Shown one piece after another: positions 1-11,460 of a stretch of DNA of 64,000 nucleotides. The notes beneath the pieces are model-generated. The model was not told where the DNA came from, did no database searches, and was given only the letters and a program-made list of their open reading frames with translations. The stretch is from Canna indica (Eukaryota; Streptophyta; Magnoliopsida; Zingiberales; Cannaceae), in NCBI GenBank assembly GCA_034359265.1, contig CP136890.1, positions 82,609,501 to 82,673,500 on the forward strand, in the 5' to 3' direction. A program made the translations under genes and the position numbers. Every line of letters starts with the position of its first letter. Positions within the stretch are counted from its first letter, which is position 1.

Positions 1-631
1 TGTTTGAGCGGACTCACCGTCGAGTACATGGGACAGGGAAGTACATTGACAACCGCGTTGCATACATTATGGTAAGTATATTTGTTTAAATTATTCATTA
101 TTTATTTATAATTTAGGTTTTAAGAAAAATATGAAACAAAAAATCAAACTCGAGTAGGAGACCTACACTCAGACGGTGGTGCAGCGCGGGGGTATCCCCG
201 AGGACTTTGATGCAGGAGCGTGAGTCGAGGCTGCAGGTGGCTGGGACCACAGTCGCATATATGACTTTGCAGATAGTGGTCATGTGAAAGCCGTGCTAGG
301 CCCGCTTGGGGCACCGACCCCTCCGATCGCTGGTGAGCGGCCGTCCACCTCCAGGTCCAGTTATGATCATAGTACCAGGATAAGGACACTAGAGGAGACG
401 GTCGTGCATCAGATTCAGATGATGGCGGAGATACATGCTATGCTATGCAACATCTCAGCTCATACCGGAGCAGGCATCCCCTCGGCATCATCTGATCCAT
501 TATCCTCGAGTCAGTCCACGCTGGTGTACACCCAAGCACTCCAGACCCCGCCATATGATCAAGACCATCCTCCATCGTCATCTTGGGATTTTTTTTTTAT
601 ATTGACTTTGTTACTTAGATACTATACTTGA
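1..631 (+). pseudogene. CACTA-associated plant transposase fragment (C-terminal part)
   Basis: The first exon remnant (1-71) reads VFERTHRR...GKYIDNRVAYIM and ends at a canonical GTAAGT donor. The next exon resumes near 153 and includes LGPLGAPTPP and a C-terminal helical stretch LEETVVHQIQMMAEIHAMLC ending at 631. This layout, a T-H-x-R/K motif near a V/I-D motif followed by a coiled-coil tail, resembles plant transposases of the Ptta/En-Spm group; the assignment rests on recognition, not a search. An in-frame TGA near 220 replaces the Trp codon found at the same place in the related copy at 21666-21932, so this copy is broken. Confidence 0.6.
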
Positions 632-1214
632 TTTATTTGTTTTGTTTGGATATTGATACTTCAAATTTGAATTTGAATAGTTTTTATACGATTGTGGATA
701 ATTATAAATATAAGTATAATTATTTTGATGTATATCTGGGTGTATTTGTGATGTGTGAATGGATGTATGTATGGGTGTATGAGTGTGTGAGTTATGTATC
801 AGATAATGTATCAGTGTATTAATGAAAATTTGAAATTTGAAATTTTTTCGATTGCAGGTTTTAGTCATCAGCAACGGCTTTCCCACGACCGTCCGTGGAA
901 AAGCCGTTACTAAAAGTGTATCGTAAGCCGTTGCTGATGTCATACAACAATGACTTAGCAACAACCTTTCACTAACGGCCTTGCCACGGCCTCCAGGGCC
1001 GTTGCTAATAATTTTATCAGCAACGGCCTCGTGTCCGTGGCAAATCCGTTGCTGATAATATTATTAGCAATGGTCTGAGCGGCCGTTGCTGATCCGTTGC
1101 TAAATTATCAGCAATGCGCTTTTCTGCCACGGCTCCGTTGCAATGGGTGGGGCCGTTGCTGATGGTTTTCAGCAATGACTTCATTCGTTGCTGATGCCCA
1201 TTATTTCAGTAGTG
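1..1214 (+). mobile_element. 3' end of a CACTA (En/Spm) transposon, element A
   Basis: The right border reads TTTCAGTAGTG, the reverse complement of a CACTACTGAAA terminus, which is the CACTA signature. Inside it, roughly 860-1195 holds many direct and inverted copies of the motif CCGTTGCTGAT / AGCAACGGC, the subterminal repeats expected for transposase binding in this superfamily. The coding remnant at 1-631 reads toward this end, so this is the 3' end and the 5' part lies outside the window. Sequence around 660-860 is closely matched at 21980-22190 and 35290-35460, so elements A, B and C in this window belong to one family. The left border is not visible, so no target duplication can be checked. 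Confidence 0.85.
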
Positions 1215-2143
1215 AATCCAACTAATTTTATTGACAATATGATCAAATACTAATTCTTGAAAATAATATATTTTAAAAAGTCTTTTTTCTTTAATATAAA
1301 CAAGTGGGACTGATTCTATCAAATCTAGATTTTGGTGCATAAATAATTTAAAACTTCATGAAAATTTAAAAATAGTGGTTGGTCAATATATTATGTCTAC
1401 TTTAAAACAAAATCAAATATGAGCTCCAAATAACTGCATCTAATTTAACTTTCTGAACAATGAGTAAGAAGAGATGATGAGAAGGACCCAAAGAATAAAA
1501 AGGCAAATTTATTTCCCTAGCATCATTGAAACATAGAATAACATGAACAGATGTACTGAAAGCTCTTTTGAGTCTCCAAGTGGGACCAACTAGTGTCTTC
1601 CTTTTTGTTAATAGGCATGACACATGGATGGATGCCACGTCACTGTCAACTCAGCATGTACAAGTTTATTGCAACTCTTTATGCCATTAAACTATTGCCT
1701 CACAATCATTGTGATATAGCATTTTCTTAGGATTTTAATCTTTGTTTTATCTTTTATGTTTTGGTTAAAAAAAGAAAATAATTTTTAACATTTACTTATA
1801 TACTATTTATCCTCTTTTTTTGTCAACATAAAATTGAGCTAATTAAACATAACACTCCATGGGAACCAAATTTTGTTGCAGAGCTGGTACAAAAGCTCAA
1901 TCATAAACCCTTTAACCTTGTAATAATGATGATGATAATTGATGGACAGATCTCAATCAATCAATGGCCGAGATTTCTTCTCCCGCACTTCCCTTCCTTT
2001 ACAAAACCCCCCTTTGCTTTCCTTTCTCTCTCGTGGTCTACTCACCGCTTTCTCTTCTTTGCTTTGCGCTCACCGCCTCTTCACCTCGCCGTGCTTATTG
2101 AGAAGAGCTGCAGCTGCAGCGTCAGTGGAGCGGACGAGCAAAG
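1215..2143. other. Intergenic region and presumed FLZ gene promoter
   Basis: AT-rich sequence between the CACTA border and the FLZ start codon. No repeat with recognisable borders was found. Pyrimidine-rich sequence with CTT/CTC runs at about 1975-2100 lies just upstream of the FLZ start and could be its 5' UTR. No TATA box was assigned with confidence. Confidence 0.4.
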
Positions 2144-3663
2144 ATGCTGCTGAGGAAGCGCCCACGTCATCTCATGCGGCGGACAACGAGCATGACGGGG
2201 TTCGCCGCCGACGCTGAGGCGGCCCCACGGCCCTCCGATGATCCTGTGGGTGCAGATAGCCGGAACCGCCAGGTTCACCGACTCAAGCAGCAGCGTAACC
2301 AGCGGCGAGCGGCGGAGGTGGATGTGGCGGCTGCGCAGTGGAGGGTACGCGGCAGGCCGGCGGACGCCGACTGGCTCGAGGCGGACCAGTACGCTGTGGG
2401 CGTCGAGGCGGCTGGTGCCGGCGGTGGTGGGGTGCGGAGGAGGAACTCCGGGGACTTTTCGGTGGCGGAGACCGCGCCCTTCTTGATGGCCTGCGGCCTC
2501 TGCAAGCGCCGCCTCGGGCCGGGACGGGACACGTTCATGTATAGGTATTGCCTCCGCTAAAAAAATTGACCTTTTTGGGTTGTCTCGGTGTTTTGATCGA
2601 TGTGGAATTATCAAAACCTCCTGTTGCATGGTGATATTTTGCTGCGATTTGCGAATTCTCGCTGCAAAATTTCGTAAAAATTGCTTTTTTTTTTCTTTCT
2701 TTCATGCTCGTAGTGATTCTTCTAGACTTTAGTGCATGTCCATCAATTTATACCGACTGTTTCTAATCCTGCTTCTGTTTCGTTTTTCTTTTCTGATGAT
2801 TCCGAGGTCAAGTCGTGGAGATGCATGCTCAAGTGGGTGTTTACATATATTCACTCACTAGATCATGGCTTGTGGCTGAAAAAAGTTCTTCTTTTGATCG
2901 CTTTCCTTTAGTAAATTTATCTGAGCAACGCGGTGACGATAGATCTGATTCTTTGTTCATATTACTGAGGTTCCCTTTCGTTGGGGATTGTTCAGTCCTC
3001 AAAGTCTTCTCCACTAAGAGTATCTTTGTCCTCTTACTTTTTCTGTGGTTTAGTGTGTATGGGTGCGATCCTACGATTCTGACAAGGAAATGATTGCAGA
3101 TTTTGTTTTGCTGATGAAATAGTTCTTCCTAAACTTTTCAAAGAAGACTTCATTTAATGATCCTCTCTCTTCATTGTATATTGCGGATCATCTATCCTTA
3201 ATACGAGGATAGTAAATGATATTTGACATCTTTGCAACGTTTGGTTCCTTAGGCAAAATCCATTAAATTAATTAGAGATGCATATTACTTTGCTTTAGAA
3301 TTTGTGTTTTCAAGCTTCATGCATGTGGCACTAATTTATATTACTCCTACTGAATTCTTGTTGCTTTGCTTCCAATTGAAGATTTTTCAGTACATATATA
3401 GAGCTCATATATATCCCGGAAGAAGATCCACAGTTGGAAACTTTTCGACTTGTCGTTGTTGCTGCTGTTGTTGCATTTTAGTTAACGTGTGCTTCTTCGG
3501 CAGGGGTGACACTGCCTTTTGTAGCCTCGAATGCCGGCAACAACACATAAACCAAGTTGAGCTGAAGGAGAAATGCTCTCTAACTTCCATGAAGGATACT
3601 TCTCAGGCGCCAACCACTGTTCCTGACAAATCCGACAATGGCGAAACTGCCTCTGCAGCCTAG
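2144..3663 (+). CDS. FCS-like zinc finger (FLZ, DUF581) protein, two exons
   Basis: Exon 1 is 2144-2544 and exon 2 is 3504-3663, joined by a GT..AG intron (donor AG|GTATTG, acceptor TCGGCAG|GG). The spliced frame gives 186 residues. The FLZ domain spans the junction, about residues 113-150: FLMACGLC with Cys117 and Cys120, then DTFMYRGDTAFCSLECR with Cys140 and Cys144. This is the C-x2-C...C-x3-C ligand set of the family with its invariant MYRGD and FCS-ECR motifs. The N terminus MLLRKRPRHLMRRTTSM is the basic start typical of the family, which favours this ATG over upstream in-frame possibilities. FLZ proteins are plant-specific adaptors that bind SnRK1 kinase subunits in sugar and energy signalling; that role is family knowledge. 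Residues 20-105 are low-complexity, Ala/Gly/Arg-rich, and exon 1 is very GC-rich. The usual acidic DE after the second ligand pair is VE here. Intron retention would stop at residue 138, inside the finger. Confidence 0.93.
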
Positions 3664-4540
3664 TGTTCTATCATATCTGTGGCTAATTAATGCTGCAAAG
3701 GCAAATTAAGTTGATAGATGTAGTTGTCGTTTTCTCTATTTGGTTTCCGGCATTTGAGTGATGAATAGAAGAACGTATAATCTGAAACGTTATGTACGTT
3801 GGTTACTATGTGCTTAATTTGAGAGTTATCTTTTGTTAATTATGGGAGACTGAATAGAGTTTTGAGCATCATTGTAGGATATTGGGAGAATATATATATA
3901 TATGTTCTGTAAACATGATGCTAAAGTAATATCTTTTTGTTAATTATCTATCTTTTTGATCCTTCAAGAAGCCTGTAAGCCAGATCGATCTTTTTGGCTT
4001 CCTTTATTCTCCATGGGAACTCATGCTTTCTCTTCTCTTTTCCCATCACATACTCTGAATCAAAACACAGTTAATTAATTGCTGGTGGATCAAGTGGGAA
4101 TCATATATATATCACTCGATCATGTGATTCCCATTCTTCTGTTTTGATTCCTGCAAGCACTATGAATTAATTAACTTAATTGATTTCGAACTTATCATTA
4201 GCAACATAAGAGTTGGAGCTATTTAATCAGGATATATGTGATGCTTATTTCTTTTTTGTTGATTATTGATGTGTAATTATTTGTATTTTATGAAGCATTA
4301 GAATACAAGACTAAAAAAGTTCCCGTAGGGCAAAATCTGAGTCCAGAAATATTAGAGTCATGTTCCACAACTATGGAGATCCTCCATCTCCTCACCAAAC
4401 TATCCTTAGATCACATCAGCTGAGACAAATCGAGGCATGAGTCACTTCACATGAACTCTCAGTTGAAATGGTGGACAGTAGGAATCTGATGGTGAAGTTT
4501 GTGTCAGCTTGCATGCTGTGGGGTAGTCCTCTTCAACCCC

Positions 4541-4566
<26 letters not shown>
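4541..4566. repeat. (GA)n microsatellite
   Basis: Thirteen uninterrupted AG units. It is not inside a recognised gene. Confidence 0.9.
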
Positions 4567-4571
<5 letters not shown>

Positions 4572-5664
4572 CCAAATCTCCTGTAAAAAGACAACTGGAG
4601 CCACCCACAGTTCTTTTGTCACCAGTTATTTACTCCTTACTCCACTGCAGGATGGAAAAGGAGCCTGATAATTAATTAGGTCTCCGAGAAAGCGTGGCCA
4701 GAAAGAACAATAAATTTTATTTATGTTAATATTTTCTCCAAAAAATTGTTTTTTCGCAAAGACAAAATGTATTTTATAAGCGAGATAATGCCAGAGAAAT
4801 ATGTGGGACAAGTCAAAATTGTCATCCCTACTTCGCTTGTCGTCTTTTCTTCTCATACTTCGCCATGTGACGTAGATCAAACACTATCCCTTCATTTTTA
4901 TTAATGGTGTGGAAAAAAGCTTCAATCTTACTTCTTCGAAAAGCATTCACTACTTGGGTTGCAGAAAGCTATATATATATATATTCTTGCCTGTTACTTT
5001 AAGGCCTCATTTAATTTTATTGGATATAAGTATGGAACATCATCATAACATAAGCCTCCAATTATATAAGCTTTCATTAGACTTGATATTTTTCCTTAAT
5101 TTCTACGGCAGTCTTAATCTTGAACATATATATATATGATAACTTGGACGCATATTTAGGTAAGAAGTTTAATCTCCACCAATTTGATGTAGAACCATCT
5201 TATCATCATCATTTTATTGGACTTATTCACTTGTCTGTATACTGAAGAATGAACTCTGAAATGCCCTGTGATAAAAATGTTTCATTTTCAAGATAAATTG
5301 AAGGATAAGGGCAAAAGTAAACCAATGTGGTAATATGTTCTATAAATCTTTTGTCATTGTTGCGACACGTGGTAAGGATTATGGATAAAATTGCATATGT
5401 TGACCTTGCCGTGATTCATGTTGGCTGAAGCTTTAATTGTCCACCACTGAATTAATTACACGACCCCCTTTATATCTTATATACAGTTATGGATGTATAT
5501 AATTACTAACAACTTGAGAACTATATATTCTTCTTCTTTTTTCTAATTTTAAACAGGAATAAAATGAAAAGTGGAGAATTGATAAGAAAGTTTGTTTAAA
5601 TAACAATCATACTACTCTAATTACTAGTTGATGTGTTGAGCTAATAGACTTGAATTAGCATCTA

Positions 5665-5700
<36 letters not shown>
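5665..5700. repeat. Compound (CT)n-(CA)n microsatellite
   Basis: About ten CT units run directly into eight CA units, all in intergenic DNA. Confidence 0.9.
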
Positions 5701-6258
5701 GTATATACACTATGGGTAGATCAGAAAAAGGTGCTGATTTAATAATATTTGAGACAAGTAATTATATAGGTTAAGGCTCGCAGATATAAACTTTGGTAAA
5801 CAATCAAGGGTAGAGGGAAAAAATGCAGATTTAATTAATTTGATCAGACAAGTAATTATATTTAGTAAGGCCAAATAAGATATTAGCTGCAAAGGAGCAT
5901 CAATAATAATGTAGTGCTTCAAAGGAATATAAACAATTCCAACTGACTGGCCTACATGTATTAATTAAAACTGACTACATCTGTGAAAAAGTTGTGGCAC
6001 AGTTTATCTTTGTATTATATATTGCAGGAATCTATTTGTAATCTTTGTCCAGGTTGGGGAGATTAAATTAAAAAAAAGTGCAGGTTTTAGAATCCAATAT
6101 CCTCTCCATTGAAAGCTGTCTCCTTTTCAGCATCAAACTTTGTCTTGGCTGAGGAGGGCATAGCATCATCCCTAATTAATTAATAGATTCTCTTCCTTAG
6201 AAATTCCTTCTTTGGTTGATGAAGGCACAAAAACAAGGCACAAATTTCGAAATAAATG

Positions 6259-7153
6259 TGTTAGGGGTTGACTCAAATTGGGTCCGAACTGAATCCAACG
6301 AATCTGACCGGATCCAAATCGGAGTTCATTGTTGGTGCGTCCGCGTGCAACGCACGTGAGACGACGACCGCTCGCCTACGCCCGTCTCTGTGCCCGCATG
6401 CGGGGACGTCGTAGAATGTAGAACGCGTGCCACGCGTCCGCAGCAGGACGCGTGCCACACGTCCGCAGCAGGATGCGTTCTTGAGTGCAGCGGCCGCGTG
6501 CATGAGATCCATGCATCCTCATCCTTCATCGGACGGCTCTCGCATGTGCAGCGTAAACCGAGGCAAATTTTCTCAATTTTGACCCGATTTCAAGCCAATT
6601 GCAGCCAATAAGAAGCATGAATTTTTTCCAACAATCCTAATTTTTCTCCAGACCAATCCACTCCTCTTAAGTATAAATACAGACGGTTTCCTTGAGAACA
6701 AAGCATCCCACATCGAGAGGAAGATCACCCCCACATGTAAGAGTTTCAGAGATCCAAAAAATTAAGAGTGCCGCTACGATCCTTTTCTAAGGAATGCCCC
6801 TTCTCAGTTTTCGACATATAGCAGTAGGAGTTCAGTTTCAAGGCAGATCTTACAGAGACAGTGCCTCTACTCCGTACCAGTTTCATGTTCAATTTATTTA
6901 AGACAGTTTGCTGTATTCTAAAGGAGATTTAGATTATTGTTGCTCTTATTGTAAGGTTCTTTTCTGGAATTAATAAAGCAGTCTCCTCTTCTCCCCGTGG
7001 ATGTAGGATCGGCACCCCACCGAGTCCGAACCATGTTAACCCCCTTGTGTCTCTTATTTTTCCGTCTTATTATTATCGGACTTGGTTTTCCGTTTCTCTC
7101 GTCAGGTTCGGGTTTTGTAGATCTTGCAGGAAATTACCCCAAATTTTCTAACA
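6259..7153 (+). repeat. 5' LTR of copia copy 1
   Basis: 895 bp, bounded by TGTTAG and CTAACA. It matches the second LTR through most of its length, including the stretch from about 6540 to 7153. The segment around 6340-6480 differs: the GGGCCCGGCCC-like block present in the other LTR (8808-8880) is missing here. The promoter and polyadenylation signals of the element should lie here. Confidence 0.88.
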
Positions 7154-7181
7154 ATTGGTATCAGAGCCTACTTCCCCGACC

Positions 7182-8594
7182 ATGACGAGCACCAAATTTG
7201 ATATTGAGAAGTTAGATCGCAATGTCAACTATGCACTTTGGTTAATGAAGATGAAAGCGATTCTAACTATGGAGAAGATACATGATGCTATCCTTGGTAC
7301 GGATAATATGCAGTGGACCGAGGAGGAGAAAGAATACAAGGAGCAAAAGACAATTACAATTTTGTACCTAAGCTTATCAAATGAAGCACTTCGAGAAATT
7401 GCATCCCAAAAGACAGCTAAAGGTATTTGGGACAAGCTGATCGCATCCTTGTATCAGGACACAACTCTTACTGGCAAGTTGACTTTGAAGCAGAAGCTCT
7501 ATTTCCTACGTATGACAGAAGACACATCGGTCAAAGAGCATATCAATACTTTTCAAACAATTATCATGGACCTAGAGAATATGGGTGTCAAATCGAAGAG
7601 AAAGATAAGACTTTATTCCTTTTATGTTCACTTCCTTCTTCTTTTAAATTTTTTCATGAAACTATGCTTTATGGAAAGAACACTATTACTCCAGAACAGG
7701 TGATCGATCAGTACTTTTGTGTCTAAAGAGCTTATGGATATGCATCTTACAATAAATTCTTCTGGTGGAGGGAAAGGAGAAGCTCTCTACTTGAACGAAG
7801 CGGGAGGAGGTAACAAATCAAATGTCACTTATTATTACTATAAGAAACGAGGTCACATCAAGTCAGAATGTCACAGTCTTAAGAAAAAATTATAGCAGCA
7901 AAATAAGGGTTAAGACGCACATATGGAGGCCTCTTACGCAAATTTTGAGAAAGTTGAGGTACTAGTCGTGACAGATGGCACACGCACTGCTAAGATACGC
8001 CGTGGGCGACGGCGGTCTCGTCGGCTACAACACACGTACATCAGGTCAATATTCATCTTCCTCTTCTTCTGATATGTCTGATCATGCAAAATACAATACA
8101 GGTCAGTAGGTGAACAGGTCAACCATCGGTAGCATTGACGAGTGGTTCTTGGATTTTGGGTGTTCCTATCACATGACTCCACACCGGACAACCTTTGTGG
8201 ATTACCGGCGCACCAATGGTGGAGTAGTTCGTGTCGGCAACAATGAACCCTACAAAGTTGTCGGATTTGGAACGGTAAAATCAAAATTGCATGATGGCTC
8301 GACAAAAATCCTAGCAAATGTTCGCCATGTCCTGAAGCTAGGAAGGAATTCAGTGTCTCTTGGAGTTCTTGACACTAGGGGCTACACGACATCCTTTGTA
8401 GGAGGAGTCTTGGAGGTACACGATGGAGCCATGACGGTACTTAAGGCTCGAATTGCATCGAACAATTTGTACAAGATGGATGAATCCATCTTTCGTGAAG
8501 CAGTCCAGATTCCGAGGCAAAACACAATAAAATCAAACACTGGGTTAGGTATAAATTTGCTTTCAGGGCAATTCCTTCTCAGAGATACACAATG
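7182..8594 (+). pseudogene. Copia gag-protease remnant
   Basis: The start MTSTKFDIEKLDRNVNYALW follows the primer binding site by a few bases and is the conserved N terminus of copia gag of the UBN2/DUF4219 kind. The gag frame is lost at about 7600 and resumes one frame over. The zinc knuckle near 7830-7880 has Tyr in place of the first Cys pair (YYYYKKRGHIKSEC). The protease region starting near 8110 has DFGCSYHMTP where copia proteases have D-S/T-G, so the active-site triad is damaged. A GAG-pre-integrase-like tail (LEVHDGAMTVL...NNLYKMD) follows, and then coding similarity ends. Frameshift, lost Cys ligands and altered protease motif together indicate a dead copy. Confidence 0.85.
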
Positions 8595-8694
8595 AAGGAG
8601 GAGACTCGACGTAGGCCCCGTACGGGCTTTGTGGGAGAGGAGGAGGACGACTTCTAAGGACCGCATCAGCCTTAATTTTCATCAAAGAAGGAAT

Positions 8695-10171
8695 TGTTAG
8701 GGTTGACTCAAATTGGGTCTAAATCGAATCTAACGAATCTGATCGGACCCAAATCAGAGTTCATTGGATTAAGAAAGGAAAAAAAAAATTGTTGCTGCTA
8801 CTGTCCACTGGGCCCGGCCCGGCCCAAATGGGCAAGACAGCTGGGCCGAGCCCAGCCTGCGCCAGCCCACTACTGGCGCAGTCCACTACGAATGCGTCTC
8901 TGTGCCTGCATGCGGGGACGTTGCAGCACGCAGAACACGTGCCATGCGTCCTCAACAGGACATGTTCCTGAGTAGGGATGATAATATTACCCGTTTAGGC
9001 GGGTACTCGCGGGGATTTCGTGGGTAATTTTTCTTACCCGTTTATTATATGGGACAGGTACGGGTATTGTAGTACCCGTACCCGTACCCGCGGGTACCCG
9101 TTCCCCGCGAGAATTAACAAATTATAATATTACCCTTGATACATATACTAAAAAAACCCCAACCTAATTTAATACCTATATACTTTATGTTTTGAAACAT
9201 TATGATGATATTATTATCAAAGTATTATGTTTATCAAAATGAAGTTGTTATACTTGAAGTTGTTATTAAAATACTTGAAGAGTTGAAGTGTTATTGAAAT
9301 ATTATAATTTATATATTTTTAAAGTGTCATGGGTACCCGCCTATACCCATGGGTATCCGTCCCCCCGCGGGTAATTAAATGAGTACCCATTTTTGATACC
9401 CATGGGGAATAAACGAGTAGCGGGTACCCGTTTATTCTGCGGGGCGGGTAGCGGGTCGGCATCCCCCGTACCCAACCCGCCCCATTGACATCCCTATTCC
9501 TGAGTGCAACGCTCGCGTCCGTGAGATCCACGCATTCGCATCCTTCACCGGACGGTTCTCGCATGCGCAGCGTAAACAGAGGCAAATTTTCTCAATTTTG
9601 ACCCATTTCGAGCCAATTGCAGCCAATAAGAAGCCTGAATTTTTTCCAACAATCCTAATATTTCTCCAGACCAATTCACTCATCTTAAGTATAAATACAC
9701 ACAGTTTCCTTGAGGACAAAGCATCCCACATCGAGAGGAAGATCACCCCCACATGTGAGAGTTTCAGATATTCAAAAAATTAAGTGTGCCGCTATGATCC
9801 TTTTCTAAGGAGTGCTCCTTCTCAGTTTCCGACATACAGCAGCAGAAGTTCAGTTTCAAGGCAGATCTTGCTGAGACAGTGCCTCTACTTCATACCAATT
9901 TCTGGTTCAATTTATTTAAGACAGTTTGTTGTATTCTTAAGAGGATTTAGATTATTGTCGCTCTTATTGTAAGGTTCTTTTCTGGAATTAATAAAGCAAT
10001 CTCCTCTTCTCCCCGTGGACGTAGGATCGGCACCCTGCCGAGTCTGAACCACGTTAACTCCCTTGTGTCTCTTATTTTTCTATATTATTATTATCGGATT
10101 TGGTTTCCCGTTTCTCTCGCCGAGTTCGAGTTTTGTAGATCCTGCAAAAAAATATCCCAAATTTTTTAACA
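8695..10171 (+). repeat. 3' LTR of copia copy 1, with a MITE inside
   Basis: It starts TGTTAGGGTTGACTC after the polypurine tract and ends TTAACA. Removing the MITE at 8973-9496 and one copy of its 8-bp duplication leaves about 945 bp, comparable with the 895-bp partner. Confidence 0.88.
8973..9496. mobile_element. hAT-type MITE inside the LTR
   Basis: 524 bp with inverted ends TAGGGATGATAAT (left) and TAGGGATGTCAAT (right, reverse complement). It is flanked by a perfect 8-bp duplication TTCCTGAG at 8965-8972 and 9497-9504, the length hAT transposases make. The subterminal regions are rich in GGGTACCCG and GCGGGTA motifs, so the ends can fold back on each other. It has no coding capacity and depends on a hAT transposase elsewhere. 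It is younger than the copia insertion, because the other LTR lacks it. Confidence 0.92.
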
Positions 10172-11460
10172 AAATATAATTTGGGATTGTTTAATTATGT
10201 TTGCGGTTGGTGAACAAATTCCTTCTGAGTTTAATTTCCTTATATATATTGATCTATCTTCCAGTCATAATAAGAAAACAAGGCACAAAACTATAGCTAT
10301 GTTTTACTAAAAGTATAAGTACTCACTAGGTTTACTGGATTCTTAACCAAGTTGTTGATTGATTTGCGATCGAATTGGATAACCTAATTCTCGAATTAAT
10401 TACTTAATTTCTATATTTTCTAAAAATTTATGGTAGCAATAAATTTTGGAGAGAATTTTTACGCTTTTTCATTCTTCTGTCTTATAGCCTTATTCTGCCA
10501 AACATGTGAGTACCCATGTGTTAGTCTCCCCCCCCCCCCCCCCTCCTATTTTAAGCTTAGGGTTTCAATATACACTTTTGTTTTGTAATTAAGGTCATTT
10601 AGAGATGTATATTGGTCCATCAATGTTGTAACTGCAAATCCATGATGAGTTCTGGATAAGTTCTAAAACTTGAAGTAATATTTACCTGAACTAAAACATT
10701 AGGGCAATTTAAGTAACTTTTAATGGCTCGAGCCCATATGATCTTGCTTATTTACTGCAACTTAAACCTAGTCTTTTGTTGCGCTAAACTCATATCTCAT
10801 GTAATAGTAGTTTATTTTTCCAGTTGGGATCTTGATATTGAAAGATAAAGTAGGTAGCCAACTTTAGGCATCATATACAGCGATGATGATGGAAACTCAA
10901 CCATAATATGCAACAAGAATGACTATGATTGAGCTAATTGGCTGGTCCATGAAATATTAACAACAAGAACAAATATGTCTTAAATTTGAAGATCGTGGGG
11001 ACATGGAATTATTCATCAAGGCTAGATATGAATTAGTTTCTTCCTGGAATTGGTTGCTCAACAACCAAAAACTGGCATGAAAATAACTGGGACTACTGTG
11101 CATGCATGTTACATATACAATTAATTATTATTTCTATACCATGTCATGTGAAGTGAGAAATTGTCTTCAACCTGATCAAAATGGAATATAAAACTAATTC
11201 TGAAGTCTGAACTAATATGAACATTCATTGGATGTCAATTGTCAAGGCTCTTAATATATATTACATAATTGAGTCTGAACAAGGAACAATTGCATGATCT
11301 ATATATATATATATATATAGATACTCTGATACTTCTATGCTAGTAGATGCACAAGAAATGAGATTAGTACATGTTGTTTGAGTAAAGCATGACTTAAAGA
11401 CAAATTTTTTGATTAAGTTTTTGAATAATATGATGTACAGGATTGGAGAAACAAGTGCTT
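10172..11460. other. Intergenic region without recognised genes
   Basis: AT-rich sequence. It holds a poly-C run of about 15 bases at 10529-10543 and a short (AT)n tract near 11301-11320. I see no gene, RNA gene or bounded repeat. Confidence 0.35.

Larger units (their letters stand above)
3664..6258. other. Intergenic region without recognised genes
   Basis: AT-rich DNA downstream of the FLZ gene. It contains a (GA)n microsatellite at 4541-4566 and adjoining (CT)n and (CA)n tracts at 5665-5684 and 5685-5700. Short open frames here show no recognisable domain. No terminal inverted repeats or LTRs were found by eye. Confidence 0.4.
6259..10171 (+). mobile_element. Non-autonomous Ty1/copia-type LTR retrotransposon, copy 1
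   Basis: Two LTRs (6259-7153 and 8695-10171) begin TGTTAGGG and end TAACA. The flanking 5-mers are AAATG on the left and AAATA on the right, a target duplication with one G-to-A change. The internal region of 1541 bp starts with a primer binding site TGGTATCAGAGC (7156-7167, initiator Met-tRNA type) and ends with a polypurine tract AAAGAAGGAAT just before the second LTR. It codes only for gag, a zinc knuckle, protease and the start of the GAG-pre-integrase region. Integrase, reverse transcriptase and RNase H are absent, so it would need help from a full copia element. The 3' LTR carries a hAT MITE. Confidence 0.9.

Noticed and set aside
1402..1638. 78-residue minus-strand frame upstream of FLZ
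   Set aside because: No recognisable domain and no supporting context.
1939..2217. Upstream start for the FLZ gene
   Set aside because: That frame does not lead into the zinc finger. The ATG at 2144 gives the typical basic N terminus and the right frame at the splice site.
2081..2629. 182-residue minus-strand frame over FLZ exon 1
   Set aside because: Open only because of the GC-rich exon on the other strand, with no recognisable domain.
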